Below are positions 3,671 to 10,172 of a stretch of 10,172 bases of DNA, piece by piece. Below the pieces are notes generated by a model. That model was not told the DNA's origin. It saw nothing but the letters and a program-made list of their open reading frames with translations, and made no database searches. The translations under genes and the position numbers were made by a program. Position 1 is the first letter of the stretch. Every line of letters begins with the position of its first letter. Source of the stretch: CAIPSZ01 sp038065015 (GTDB lineage Bacteria; Patescibacteriota; Patescibacteriia; PEXW01); NCBI GenBank assembly GCA_038065015.1, contig JBBTRU010000006.1, positions 1-10,172 of the forward strand, written 5' to 3'.

Positions 3671-3901
3671 ATGAAAGAATGGTTTAAAAAACAGGAAAAG
3701 CTCGTTGATAGCATTTGCTATTTTATTTTGACTGGGCTTTGGATTAATTGGTCCCTGGAAACCGATAGTCTTTTTTGGAAAGTTTGTAACGTAATCCTTT
3801 GTCTCGTAAGCTTATACATAGCCGTTGAGAACTTTAAGGATTACATGAATAGCGTGCGTCTGCGTCGTTATTGGAAAAAGCATGGGCGAGACCATAAGTG
3901 A
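3671..3901 (+). CDS. Small two-span membrane protein, 76 aa, unknown
   Basis: ATG 3671 follows GGAAGG with suitable spacing and an A-rich leader. The frame is open upstream to about 3560, but that part crosses both hairpins and has no ribosome site. The N-terminus is basic (MKEWFKKQEK). Membrane segments are likely at about 12-27 (VDSICYFILTGLWINW) and 34-52 (LFWKVCNVILCLVSLYIAV), and the C-terminus is strongly basic (RLRRYWKKHGR). Both ends are therefore probably cytoplasmic. It is the last array gene. Not a family I recognise. Confidence 0.7.
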   Translation: MKEWFKKQEKLVDSICYFILTGLWINWSLETDSLFWKVCNVILCLVSLYIAVENFKDYMNSVRLRRYWKKHGRDHK

Positions 3902-3907
3902 TGCACA

Positions 3908-3938
3908 GGGCGAGGTCGGTTTAACGCTGATCTCGCCC
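3908..3938 (+). terminator. Hairpin A after the 76-aa gene
   Basis: GGGCGAGGTC (3908-3917) pairs with GATCTCGCCC (3929-3938; one wobble) around an 11-nt loop, seven bases after the stop. It is followed by CTTACCCCC, so there is no T tract. Confidence 0.45.
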
Positions 3939-3997
3939 CTTACCCCCGCCCACCGGATACTTCGTACGATCTCAGGTTTGCAGAAATCCCGCTTGGA

Positions 3998-4065
3998 CTC
4001 TCTCCCAGTTGGATGGATGATAGACCCGGGTATCAGTCGCACGTATCGGTGGGCTAGGGTAGAGG
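3998..4065 (+). repeat. Possible degenerate class II hairpin, copy 6
   Basis: CTCTCTCCCA (3998-4007) is a typical class II 5' arm. The best partner is GGGTAGAG (4057-4064), which pairs with a one-base bulge. No array gene follows; the next coding region is murJ. It may mark the end of the array. Confidence 0.3.
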
Positions 4066-4070
4066 ATTAC

Positions 4071-4180
4071 CACCCCGTTCCGATTACGGAACTCCGGGGT
4101 GCTCCCGATGGGTCGCACCCGCCTCGCCCTCGCACCATACTTGGTGCGTGGCTGCGGCCCCCTCCTTGCACAAGGAGGGG
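4071..4180 (+). other. Hairpin-rich leader region upstream of murJ
   Basis: This gene-free stretch holds three strong stems. CACCCC-GTTCCG (4071-4082) pairs with CGGAAC...GGGGTG (4087-4101; 3-nt bulge). CGCACCA (4131-4137) pairs with TGGTGCG (4142-4148). CCCCTCCTT (4159-4167) pairs with AAGGAGGGG (4172-4180). The last hides a Shine-Dalgarno-like AAGGAGG in its 3' arm. The remaining part of 3939-4232 shows no ORF with a ribosome site. Confidence 0.5.
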
Positions 4181-4189
4181 AGGGTTAAT

Positions 4190-4214
4190 GCCCTTGAATA
4201 AAGGGCGGTTTTTT
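4190..4214 (+). terminator. Intrinsic terminator-like hairpin with T6 tract
   Basis: GCCCTT (4190-4195) pairs with AAGGGC (4201-4206) around GAATA, followed by GG and TTTTTT (4209-4214). It is the only hairpin in the window with a clear T tract. It could end transcription of the array, or act as an attenuator, because it lies only 18 nt before the chosen murJ start with no obvious promoter between. Confidence 0.5.
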
Positions 4215-4232
4215 CGTACACTACACGCACGT

Positions 4233-5846
4233 ATGTGGCAGAAACTCTGGGCAAAACTCTCCACCACAATCTTGGGCGGAGCAATCGTCATTGGCTTTAC
4301 CGGCATTATCAGTCGGGTTTTGGGTTTGGTTCGGGATCGATTGTTGGCTAGTGAATTTGGCGGTGGCGGCGCGCTAGACCCGTACTTTGCCGCGTTCAAG
4401 TTGCCGGACTTTATTTTCAACGTCCTGGTACTTGGCGCGCTTTCATCCTCGTTCATCCCGGTGTTCGTCGGGTATTTAAAAAAGCACGACGGCGACCAGT
4501 CCACGAATAACGAAGCCTGGCGCGTGGCCAACTCGGTGCTGAATCTTCTGCTTATTGTTTTGGTTGGGCTTGGCATCATCTTCTTCGCTTTTGCCAACCA
4601 ACTTGTCCCGCTCATTGCCCCGGGCTTCCAGGGTGAGCAACTTACCACCACCATCCACTTAAGCCGCATCATGCTGGTGGCGATTATATTTTTCGGCGCC
4701 AGCAATATCGTTTCGGCCATTCTCAACTCTTTTAAACGCTTTTTTGCCTTTGCCTTGGCGCCGGTTTTGTACAACCTCGGCATTATTGCGGGCATTCTGT
4801 GGTTCGTTCCGCGCTGGGGGATTATCGGTTTAGCCTACGGCGTGGTGGTGGGGGCGTTGGCGCACCTGCTTATTCAATTGCCAGGAGTGTGGAAAGTTGG
4901 GTTCCGTTACCAGCGCCTGCTGGATTGGAAACACGCGGGCGTGCGCGAAATTGGCAAGCTCATGCTGCCGCGGACGTTTGGGTTGGCGGTAAATCAAATT
5001 GACCAGCTCGTGAGTACGATTATTGCTTCGAGTTTGGCCGCCGGGAGCTTGACGCAATTGAACTTTGCGAATAACTTGCAGAACTTTCCTATCAATGTTT
5101 TTGGTGTGTCACTGGCCATTGCTGTGTTTCCGGCATTTTCCGAAGCGTATGCAGCCAAAGACATGGCCGCTTTTGTGCAACATTTTTCTCGCACGGTTCG
5201 GCGTTTGCTCGTGGTCATGATTCCGGCGTCCATCCTGCTCCTCATTTTACGCGCACAAATTGTCCGCGTGGTGGTGGGTGCGCAGGCCTTTGATTGGGAC
5301 GCCACCTACCAGACCGCGCAGGTGCTGGGCGTCTTTGCCGTATCGCTGTTTGCCCAGGCGCTCATTCCCATCCTCGCGCGTTCGTTTTACGCCCTGCACG
5401 ATACGGCCACGCCCGTAAAGGTCGGCATTGCTGCCGTGGCAATTGATATTGCGGCGGCCATCTTGCTCTCGCGCCATTTCGGGGTTATTGGTTTGGCCAT
5501 GGCTTTTTCGCTTTCGAGCATTGTGAACATGTTCGGCTTGTACGCTATCTTGCACCACCGCATTGGCGATTTGGATGACATGGGCATTGCGCGGTCAACT
5601 GTTCGCATCGTTGTTGCCGCGCTTATCGGCGGGTTGGCCACGTGGCTTATGCTGCGTTTTGCCGCGCTCGGCATAGATAATCGCACGCTGGTTGGTATTT
5701 TTCTGCAGGGGGCGGTTGCCGGCATTGCAGGCATAGCAGTGTATATTGGCGCAGCATCGGCGTTGCGCGTGCAAGAGGTGCAGGTGTTTCGGGATTGGTG
5801 GGGCCGCGTTCGGAAGTTTATGCGGAATGGGAATGCAACGGTATGA
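4233..5846 (+). CDS. murJ: Lipid II flippase MurJ (MviN family)
   Basis: MurJ moves lipid-linked peptidoglycan precursor across the cytoplasmic membrane. With ATG 4233 the protein has 537 aa, the usual family size, almost all of it hydrophobic and consistent with about 14 membrane spans. Family signatures are SRVLGLVRDRLLA (27-39), the PDFIFNVLVLGALSSSFIPV stretch near 55-75, NQIDQLV midway, and ARSFYALHDTATPVKV in the C-terminal half. The upstream in-frame ATG 4188 has a stronger ribosome site, but that site is within a stem and would add 15 residues crossing the terminator-like hairpin. The frame is open further upstream to 3882, but that part is non-coding repeat DNA. The stop overlaps lepA by 4 nt, so translation is probably coupled. 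Confidence 0.93.
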   Translation: MWQKLWAKLSTTILGGAIVIGFTGIISRVLGLVRDRLLASEFGGGGALDPYFAAFKLPDFIFNVLVLGALSSSFIPVFVGYLKKHDGDQSTNNEAWRVANSVLNLLLIVLVGLGIIFFAFANQLVPLIAPGFQGEQLTTTIHLSRIMLVAIIFFGASNIVSAILNSFKRFFAFALAPVLYNLGIIAGILWFVPRWGIIGLAYGVVVGALAHLLIQLPGVWKVGFRYQRLLDWKHAGVREIGKLMLPRTFGLAVNQIDQLVSTIIASSLAAGSLTQLNFANNLQNFPINVFGVSLAIAVFPAFSEAYAAKDMAAFVQHFSRTVRRLLVVMIPASILLLILRAQIVRVVVGAQAFDWDATYQTAQVLGVFAVSLFAQALIPILARSFYALHDTATPVKVGIAAVAIDIAAAILLSRHFGVIGLAMAFSLSSIVNMFGLYAILHHRIGDLDDMGIARSTVRIVVAALIGGLATWLMLRFAALGIDNRTLVGIFLQGAVAGIAGIAVYIGAASALRVQEVQVFRDWWGRVRKFMRNGNATV

Positions 5847-7708
5847 GTACGAACATCCGTAACTTCTGCATTATCGCCCATATTGACCACGGGAAATCAA
5901 CGCTCGCGGACCGGCTTTTAGAAATTACGGCCACGGTTTCGAAGCGGGAGATGCGCAGCCAGTTGCTGGACCAAATGGATATCGAGCGGGAGCGGGGCAT
6001 TACCATAAAGCTCGCGCCCGTGCGCATGCGTTACGTCTGCAATGGCATTGACTACGAGCTCAACCTCATTGACACGCCCGGCCACGTGGACTTTACGTAC
6101 GAGGTTTCGCGTTCGCTCGCCGCGGTGGAAGGCGCGGTGCTGCTGGTTGATGCCAGCCAGGGTGTGGAAGCGCAAACCCTCGCCAATTTGTACTTAGCCG
6201 TCGAGCAAGGTTTGACCATAATTCCGGTGGTGAACAAAATAGACCTGCCCAACGCCCGGGTGGAAGAAACCGTCAAGGAAATTGTAAAAATTCTTGGTTG
6301 TACGCCCGAAGAAATATTGCACGTCTCGGGAAAAACCGGCAAAGGCGTCGACGCGTTGCTCGAGCGAATAATTGCCAAAGTGCCTGCACCAACCGGGGTG
6401 GTATCTGCGCCGCTGCAAGCTTTGGTGTTCGACTCGACCTTTGATGATTATCGCGGGGTTATTAGCTACGTGCGCGTGGTGCAAGGTCAGGTTCGGCGTG
6501 GCACGCACGTGGAATTCATGGCCACACACGCGAACAGCATTGCCATGGAAGTCGGCACGTTCCAACCCAAACTTGCGCCCGGCGACGTGCTGCAAGCCGG
6601 TGAGATTGGGTACATTGTTACCGGTGTGAAAAGCGTTGCCGATGCGCGCGTCGGCGATACCGTGACGGATGTGCGCAACCGGGCCACTGCCCCGCTGCCC
6701 GGGTATCGGGAAGTGCGCTCCATGGTTTTTGCCAGCGTGTACACCAAAGAAGGGGATGATTACCCGTTGCTGCGCGAAGGGTTGGCCAAGCTCAAGCTCA
6801 ACGATTCCGCGCTCTCGTTTGAGCCCGAACATTCGTCCGCGCTTGGCCACGGTTTTCGCTGCGGCTTCTTAGGCTTGCTCCACCTCGACATTGTGCAGGA
6901 GCGTTTGAAGCGGGAGTACAAGCTCGAGCTCATTGTTACTGTGCCGTCGGTGGCGTACCGCGTGTACCTCAACGAGTCTGGCCAGCACGCCCGCGCCCGG
7001 CTGATTAAGCAGCAGGGGGCGGTACACGCCGGCGAAGAAGGTTTGCTTATTGTCACCAGCCCGCTCGACCTGCCAGACGTAGCGCACATCGACCACATTG
7101 CCGAACCGTGGTCCACGGTGGATATTGTTACGCCGGCCAGCACCATTGGCCCCATTCTCACGCTCATTATTGAGAAGCGCGGGCTGCATACGAGCACCGA
7201 GTACATCGACGAGCAACGCGTCATTATCCACGGCAACGTCCCGCTCGCTGGAATCCTCGTGGATTTCTATGATAGATTGAAGAGTGCATCGAGCGGCTAC
7301 GCCTCGCTCAACTACGAAATCAGCGATTCGAAGCCTGCCGACGTAGTGCGCATGGACATTCTGGTGGCGGGCGAACGCGTGGATGCGCTCGCGAGTATGG
7401 TGTACGAAGACGAAGCCCAGCGCGCGGGCCGGCAAGTGGTAGAATACCTCAAGACCATCCTGCCCAAGCAAATGTTCGAAGTAAAAATTCAAGCGGCGAT
7501 CGGTGCAAAAGTTATAGCCTCGGCCAGCCTCTCGGCCATGCGGAAAGACGTGACGGCCAAACTCTACGGCGGGGACGTAACGCGCAAACGCAAGCTGCTG
7601 GAGAAACAGAAAAAAGGCAAGCGCCGCATGCGCGCTATGGGCAAAGTGGATATCCCGCAAGAAGCATTCTTCGCCGTTCTGCGTCGGGAGAACGCGCCGA
7701 AGCGCTAG
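5843..7708 (+). CDS. lepA: Elongation factor 4 (LepA), ribosome-associated GTPase
   Basis: LepA is a cytoplasmic translational GTPase, related to EF-G, that acts on stalled or initiating ribosomes. The protein has 621 aa; typical members have about 600. GTPase motifs are complete: AHIDHGKST (12-20), ERGITI (50-55), DTPGH (77-81) and NKID (131-134). The EF4-specific C-terminal domain is present near residue 570 on, with YGGDVTRKRKLLEKQKKGKR and IPQEAFFAVL. Between the YRV strand and the TSPLDLP motif (about residues 385-415) there are roughly 20 residues more than in E. coli LepA. The start ATG overlaps the murJ TGA in ATGA, and the upstream open frame lies inside murJ. No strong Shine-Dalgarno is visible. 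The stop shares CTAG with a convergent minus-strand micro-gene. Confidence 0.97.
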   Translation: MSTNIRNFCIIAHIDHGKSTLADRLLEITATVSKREMRSQLLDQMDIERERGITIKLAPVRMRYVCNGIDYELNLIDTPGHVDFTYEVSRSLAAVEGAVLLVDASQGVEAQTLANLYLAVEQGLTIIPVVNKIDLPNARVEETVKEIVKILGCTPEEILHVSGKTGKGVDALLERIIAKVPAPTGVVSAPLQALVFDSTFDDYRGVISYVRVVQGQVRRGTHVEFMATHANSIAMEVGTFQPKLAPGDVLQAGEIGYIVTGVKSVADARVGDTVTDVRNRATAPLPGYREVRSMVFASVYTKEGDDYPLLREGLAKLKLNDSALSFEPEHSSALGHGFRCGFLGLLHLDIVQERLKREYKLELIVTVPSVAYRVYLNESGQHARARLIKQQGAVHAGEEGLLIVTSPLDLPDVAHIDHIAEPWSTVDIVTPASTIGPILTLIIEKRGLHTSTEYIDEQRVIIHGNVPLAGILVDFYDRLKSASSGYASLNYEISDSKPADVVRMDILVAGERVDALASMVYEDEAQRAGRQVVEYLKTILPKQMFEVKIQAAIGAKVIASASLSAMRKDVTAKLYGGDVTRKRKLLEKQKKGKRRMRAMGKVDIPQEAFFAVLRRENAPKR

Positions 7709-7818
7709 AGACCGGTCCCGACGCCAAAGAAGGGCAGGAAGCTGAAGAAGACCATACTCAACGCAATGAGTATGACGACGACGGTCCAGACCACCTTTAT
7801 TACTCGCTTCCTTTTCAT
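7705..7818 (-). CDS. Probable single-span membrane micro-protein, 37 aa
   Basis: On the minus strand an ATG at 7818-7816 opens a 37-aa frame. It reads MKRKRVIKVV, then a membrane span (WTVVVILIALSMVFFSFLPF, about 11-30), and ends FGVGTGL. The basic start plus one clean span looks like a genuine small protein, and the frame exactly fills the lepA to PH-gene gap, which would otherwise be unusual empty space here. Its TAG (7707-7705) and the lepA TAG (7706-7708) share CTAG. No Shine-Dalgarno is seen, and the divergent PH gene begins only five bases away, so leaderless translation would be needed. I recall similar basic-plus-span micro-proteins in candidate-phyla genomes but cannot name a family. 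Confidence 0.5.
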   Translation of the reverse strand: MKRKRVIKVVWTVVVILIALSMVFFSFLPFFGVGTGL

Positions 7819-7823
7819 AATGT

Positions 7824-8444
7824 ATGTTTGAACAGCGCTTGCTGGAAAATGTGAAAGAGGGCGAAGAAGTGCGCGCGCTCATCCGGCGCACGCCGATTGT
7901 CGCATTCCTGCCGATACTGCTTAGCGCCGGGCTTATTATAGCACCATTCTTTTTTCTCTACCCCCTGCTCAAGTATGGGGTGGGCGGTAGCGCGCTGCTC
8001 GGGGCAAGTTTGCTCGTCGGTATTTTTTTGGGTTTCCGTACCCTCTGGGTCCAGCAGCTGAATGCGTTCATCCTTACCGCCGAGCGGATTATTGACGTGG
8101 ACCAGCGGGGCATATTTCACAAAGTCGTTTCCGAAACCACGTTCGATAAAATTCAAGATGTTAGTTACGTCGTCAAAGGTATTGGCCCCACGATTTTTCG
8201 GTACGGCACGGTGGTTATTCAAACCGCGGGGAATGCGGCGAATCTTGAGCTGGAGGGCGTGCGCTTTCCGCAACGCGTGCAAGAGTTGATTGTGCGTTTG
8301 CAGCAGGATACCAACGCCGCCCCCGGGGCCGACCATTTGAGTGCTGACGAACTTTTGACCATGGTCAAACGGATTAAAGCCGGGGTTGGGGAAGAGCAAT
8401 TTCGACGGCTCGTGGCCCGGAAAGACGACCGGCCCCGCGTATGA
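7824..8444 (+). CDS. Bacterial PH (bPH2/YdbS-like) domain membrane protein
   Basis: The protein has 206 aa. After a polar start (MFEQRLLENVKEGEEVRALI) come two membrane spans at about 25-46 and 55-74. A bacterial PH-like domain follows at about 78-165, with the typical pattern LTAERIIDVDQRGIFHK, TTFDKIQDVSY and RYGTVVIQTAG. The tail (about 166-206) is polar and basic, probably a cytoplasmic helix. Proteins of this type (formerly DUF304) are membrane proteins of uncertain role. No Shine-Dalgarno precedes ATG 7824. The stop overlaps the next start by 4 nt (ATGA), placing it first in a run of four envelope-type genes. Confidence 0.85.
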   Translation: MFEQRLLENVKEGEEVRALIRRTPIVAFLPILLSAGLIIAPFFFLYPLLKYGVGGSALLGASLLVGIFLGFRTLWVQQLNAFILTAERIIDVDQRGIFHKVVSETTFDKIQDVSYVVKGIGPTIFRYGTVVIQTAGNAANLELEGVRFPQRVQELIVRLQQDTNAAPGADHLSADELLTMVKRIKAGVGEEQFRRLVARKDDRPRV

Positions 8445-9085
8445 CCCGCGTTGACCCAGCCCCGCCGGTTGCGCCCCAAGCGGCATCACGTTTTCCCTTG
8501 CCGCTGCCGCGCTTTAGTTTGGGCCGGCTCATAAAACTCGCCGTCCTCGTTGGCATAGTGTGGGTCTTGGTGCAAATTGCCCGTACCGGTGTCTGGACTA
8601 TTCCCGTCATAAGCAATTTTGCGTACGACGCCCCCATGCCGTTGCGAACGGTGCAAGCGGCGGCACCGAGCACGGGCGATATGCTCGCTCGCGTCCCAAA
8701 CGCAGTGACGGCCGGCAGCCTGACGGTATACGAAGCCGAGTTGTCTTTGCTGGCCGAGCAGGGGAACCAGAAACTCCGCTTGGGCTTGGCAAAGGTGCAA
8801 ACCGTTATTAGCGAAGGACGTATTGAACTCTCATTCCTGCTGCCGCAGCGGAATAATGCCGTGGTTCGCCTGGAGCTGGAGCCAAGCATTAGCCCCTCGG
8901 GTGATCCGGATTTTCGGGTGGTCCGCTCGCGGCTGGGTTTGCTCGACGTGCCGCAATGGCTTATTGGCGAGCCGGCGCGGCGCTTGCTGCAACTCCAGAT
9001 GCAGCCCGTGGCAACACTGCTCCCAAAGCTTGCGCAAGCGCGCGCGGTTGAAGGGGCGCTCGCCTATACCCTGGCAACCCCATGA
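8441..9085 (+). CDS. Single-pass membrane protein with exported domain, 214 aa, unknown
   Basis: Residues 1-28 are proline-rich and probably cytoplasmic (MTRVDPAPPVAPQAASRFPL). One membrane span lies at about 30-48 (LIKLAVLVGIVWVLVQIA), and the remaining ~165 residues should face outside. This domain has a strand-rich pattern (SLTVYEAELSLLAEQ, GRIELSFLLPQRNNAVVRLE, FRVVRSRLGLLDVP) followed by a helical LLQLQMQPVATLLPKLAQA and a final strand. The layout is reminiscent of lipid-binding-like exported domains such as DUF2140/DUF2993 proteins, but I see no diagnostic motif and make no family claim. It overlaps both neighbours by 4 nt, so translation is likely coupled with the PH protein. Confidence 0.8.
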   Translation: MTRVDPAPPVAPQAASRFPLPLPRFSLGRLIKLAVLVGIVWVLVQIARTGVWTIPVISNFAYDAPMPLRTVQAAAPSTGDMLARVPNAVTAGSLTVYEAELSLLAEQGNQKLRLGLAKVQTVISEGRIELSFLLPQRNNAVVRLELEPSISPSGDPDFRVVRSRLGLLDVPQWLIGEPARRLLQLQMQPVATLLPKLAQARAVEGALAYTLATP

Positions 9086-9843
9086 TGCTTTTTCTTCGCG
9101 CGTTGCCTGCAATCCTGGCCGCGTGGCTCTTGGCTGCTTTGGCCGTTGCCATGCGGGTACCAGGCACGTTCTGGATTATGCTGGCGCTTGCAGTGGTCGT
9201 GCCGATTTTTGGTTTGCGCCTGCTCACGCGCCGCGCCACCTTGCCGCGAAAATTTGGCGCCCTGGCGCTCTTCCCGGCACTGGCAACGCTGGGCGGCTTT
9301 GGCGTACTGCTCTTTTCCGAGTCTGCATTTTTTCAAGGAGTCATCAGCGTTAGCTTGACCTTCCTGCTGTGGTTGACGTGGGAGCAAGCGTTTCGGTTTA
9401 CCCATCAACCCGCGCGTTACCAGAAAAATGCCCTGACCAACCTGGCGCAGCTTTCGGCCATAGCGGCTTTTTTCTTTTTTACCCTGGTGCTCTTCGATCT
9501 CACACTGTTCGCCAGCCTCACGCCCATCCTGCTCGTTGCCCTGTATGCAGTTTTTAGTGCCGGTTGGTTTTTTGGGCTCGCGTACCTGGTCCAAGCCGAC
9601 CGTACAACCGCAACCGTCTTTGGCCTGCTGACGACGCTCATCGGGACAGAATTCTTGGTCTTGCTGCAACGGCTTCCGCCCCTTCCTGCCGTGAAAGCCG
9701 GGATCATGGTCATCATTATCGGCGCCGCCGTTCAACTGCTCCGTCGGCACTTGGAACCGCAAGAAAAGCCCTCCTGGTGGCCTTTCGGCGTGCTCGCGCT
9801 CGTGCTACTCTGCCTGGTAGTTACCGCACGTTGGTTCGCCTAA
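9082..9843 (+). CDS. Polytopic membrane protein, 253 aa, unknown
   Basis: The start is ATG 9082, overlapping the preceding TGA, with a second ATG directly after at 9085. The protein is nearly all hydrophobic, with about eight likely spans (roughly 5-22, 29-46, 58-76, 84-98, 120-142, 146-168, 176-192, 204-216 and a final one at 233-250; nine is also possible). Short basic loops occur, such as LLTRRATLPRK and FRFTHQPARYQKN. No catalytic or transport signature is recognised. Co-location with the PH and single-pass proteins suggests a shared envelope function, but that is inference. Confidence 0.8.
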   Translation: MMLFLRALPAILAAWLLAALAVAMRVPGTFWIMLALAVVVPIFGLRLLTRRATLPRKFGALALFPALATLGGFGVLLFSESAFFQGVISVSLTFLLWLTWEQAFRFTHQPARYQKNALTNLAQLSAIAAFFFFTLVLFDLTLFASLTPILLVALYAVFSAGWFFGLAYLVQADRTTATVFGLLTTLIGTEFLVLLQRLPPLPAVKAGIMVIIIGAAVQLLRRHLEPQEKPSWWPFGVLALVLLCLVVTARWFA

Positions 9844-9850
9844 AGGCACT

Positions 9851-10165
9851 ATGAAAGCAAAACCTATTCCAACTTCTCCCAAGCATAATCCGCAAGAGTC
9901 GCGTGATGAGAGCGTGGAGCAATTTATGCGGGATCCGGAAGTTATCACCAAGCCCACGGTCGTCCGTTTCTCGGCGGGCTTTTTCTTTACCATGGTGGTG
10001 GTTAGCCTTGTCGCCGGGGTGGTGGGTACGGTGGGCATTCTCTTTGGCCGCGAGCACTGGCCCTGGCTGGCCCGGTGGGTTGGGACGAATACGCAAGTGC
10101 AACCTGTTGTGCGCACCGTGACGCGGAACGTGGATACTGCGGGTATTCCCACGGCCACCATATAG
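9851..10165 (+). CDS. Short single-pass membrane protein, 104 aa, or N-terminal piece of a larger gene
   Basis: ATG 9851 follows AAAGGC by four bases and lies seven bases after the previous stop. Residues 1-36 are polar (MKAKPIPTSPKHNPQESRDE...). A membrane span lies at about 40-66 (RFSAGFFFTMVVVSLVAGVV then GTVGILF), and 67-104 are a short outside tail ending VDTAGIPTATI before TAG. Such an N-terminus (polar start, one span, threonine/valine-rich linker) is what precedes the catalytic domain in membrane-anchored serine proteases of the HtrA type, but no such domain is in the window. The TAG could be the true end or a premature stop; the window ends seven bases later. Confidence 0.65.
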   Translation: MKAKPIPTSPKHNPQESRDESVEQFMRDPEVITKPTVVRFSAGFFFTMVVVSLVAGVVGTVGILFGREHWPWLARWVGTNTQVQPVVRTVTRNVDTAGIPTATI

Positions 10166-10172
10166 ACCGTGG

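Noticed and set aside
3882..4187. Upstream extension of MurJ by about 117 residues
   Set aside because: The translated segment is proline/arginine-rich, overlaps the 76-aa gene and several hairpins, and is unlike any MurJ N-terminus.
4067..7891. Long minus-strand open frames opposite murJ and lepA
   Set aside because: They are shadows of high-GC coding sequence on the plus strand; the plus-strand products are recognisable proteins and the antisense products are not.
9064..9762. Minus-strand 232-aa frame opposite the polytopic membrane protein
   Set aside because: Its Q/K/R/G-rich product is the usual antisense of a hydrophobic membrane-protein gene; the plus strand has operon-style overlaps.

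Overview
The window looks like a chromosomal piece of a bacterium from the Patescibacteria (candidate phyla radiation). The reasons are compact genes with ATGA start/stop overlaps, a murJ-lepA pair, a bacterial PH-domain membrane protein followed by unnamed membrane proteins, and many tiny membrane proteins. TGA is used as a stop (murJ, for example), which argues against the recoded Gracilibacteria/Absconditabacteria. The phylum call is an inference from gene style; no rRNA or other marker is present.

Region 1 (1 to about 4230) is an accessory, AT-richer stretch. It carries nine small genes, all on the plus strand and 25 to 172 aa long: 191-400, 682-939, 1117-1635, 1832-1909, 2350-2787, 2906-3001, 2998-3075, 3281-3556 and 3671-3901. 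Most encode one to four membrane segments and I recognise none by name. The gaps are highly stereotyped. Right after most stop codons comes a short, near-perfect hairpin unique to that gap (hairpin A). Next, often with no spacing, comes a second stem-loop (hairpin B) from one of a few sequence families: class I (TCTCG...CGAGA), class II (CTCCCA...TGGGAG) or class III (CTCCAGAT...). After that come about 25-40 nt of A-rich leader, a strong Shine-Dalgarno sequence and the next ATG. One hairpin-B-plus-leader module was duplicated together with the first codons of its gene. Palindromic repeats sit inside some hairpin loops, and one slot holds a branched RNA-like fold (2011-2103) instead of an ORF. 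I regard this cassette-like array as the most interesting content of the window.

Region 2 (about 4230-10172) is GC-richer core chromosome. murJ (lipid II flippase) overlaps lepA (elongation factor 4) by 4 nt. A probable 37-aa membrane protein lies on the minus strand between lepA and the next genes. Then comes a plus-strand run: a bPH-domain membrane protein, a single-pass protein with an exported domain, a polytopic membrane protein, and a short single-pass protein ending just before the window edge. The first three overlap by 4 nt and the last follows after a 7-nt gap, so they form a likely operon. Unlike the array genes, these mostly lack recognisable Shine-Dalgarno sequences.

The boundary (3902-4232) holds hairpins and a terminator-like stem-loop with a T6 tract. 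I see no rRNA, tRNA, CRISPR array, transposase, integrase or reverse transcriptase.
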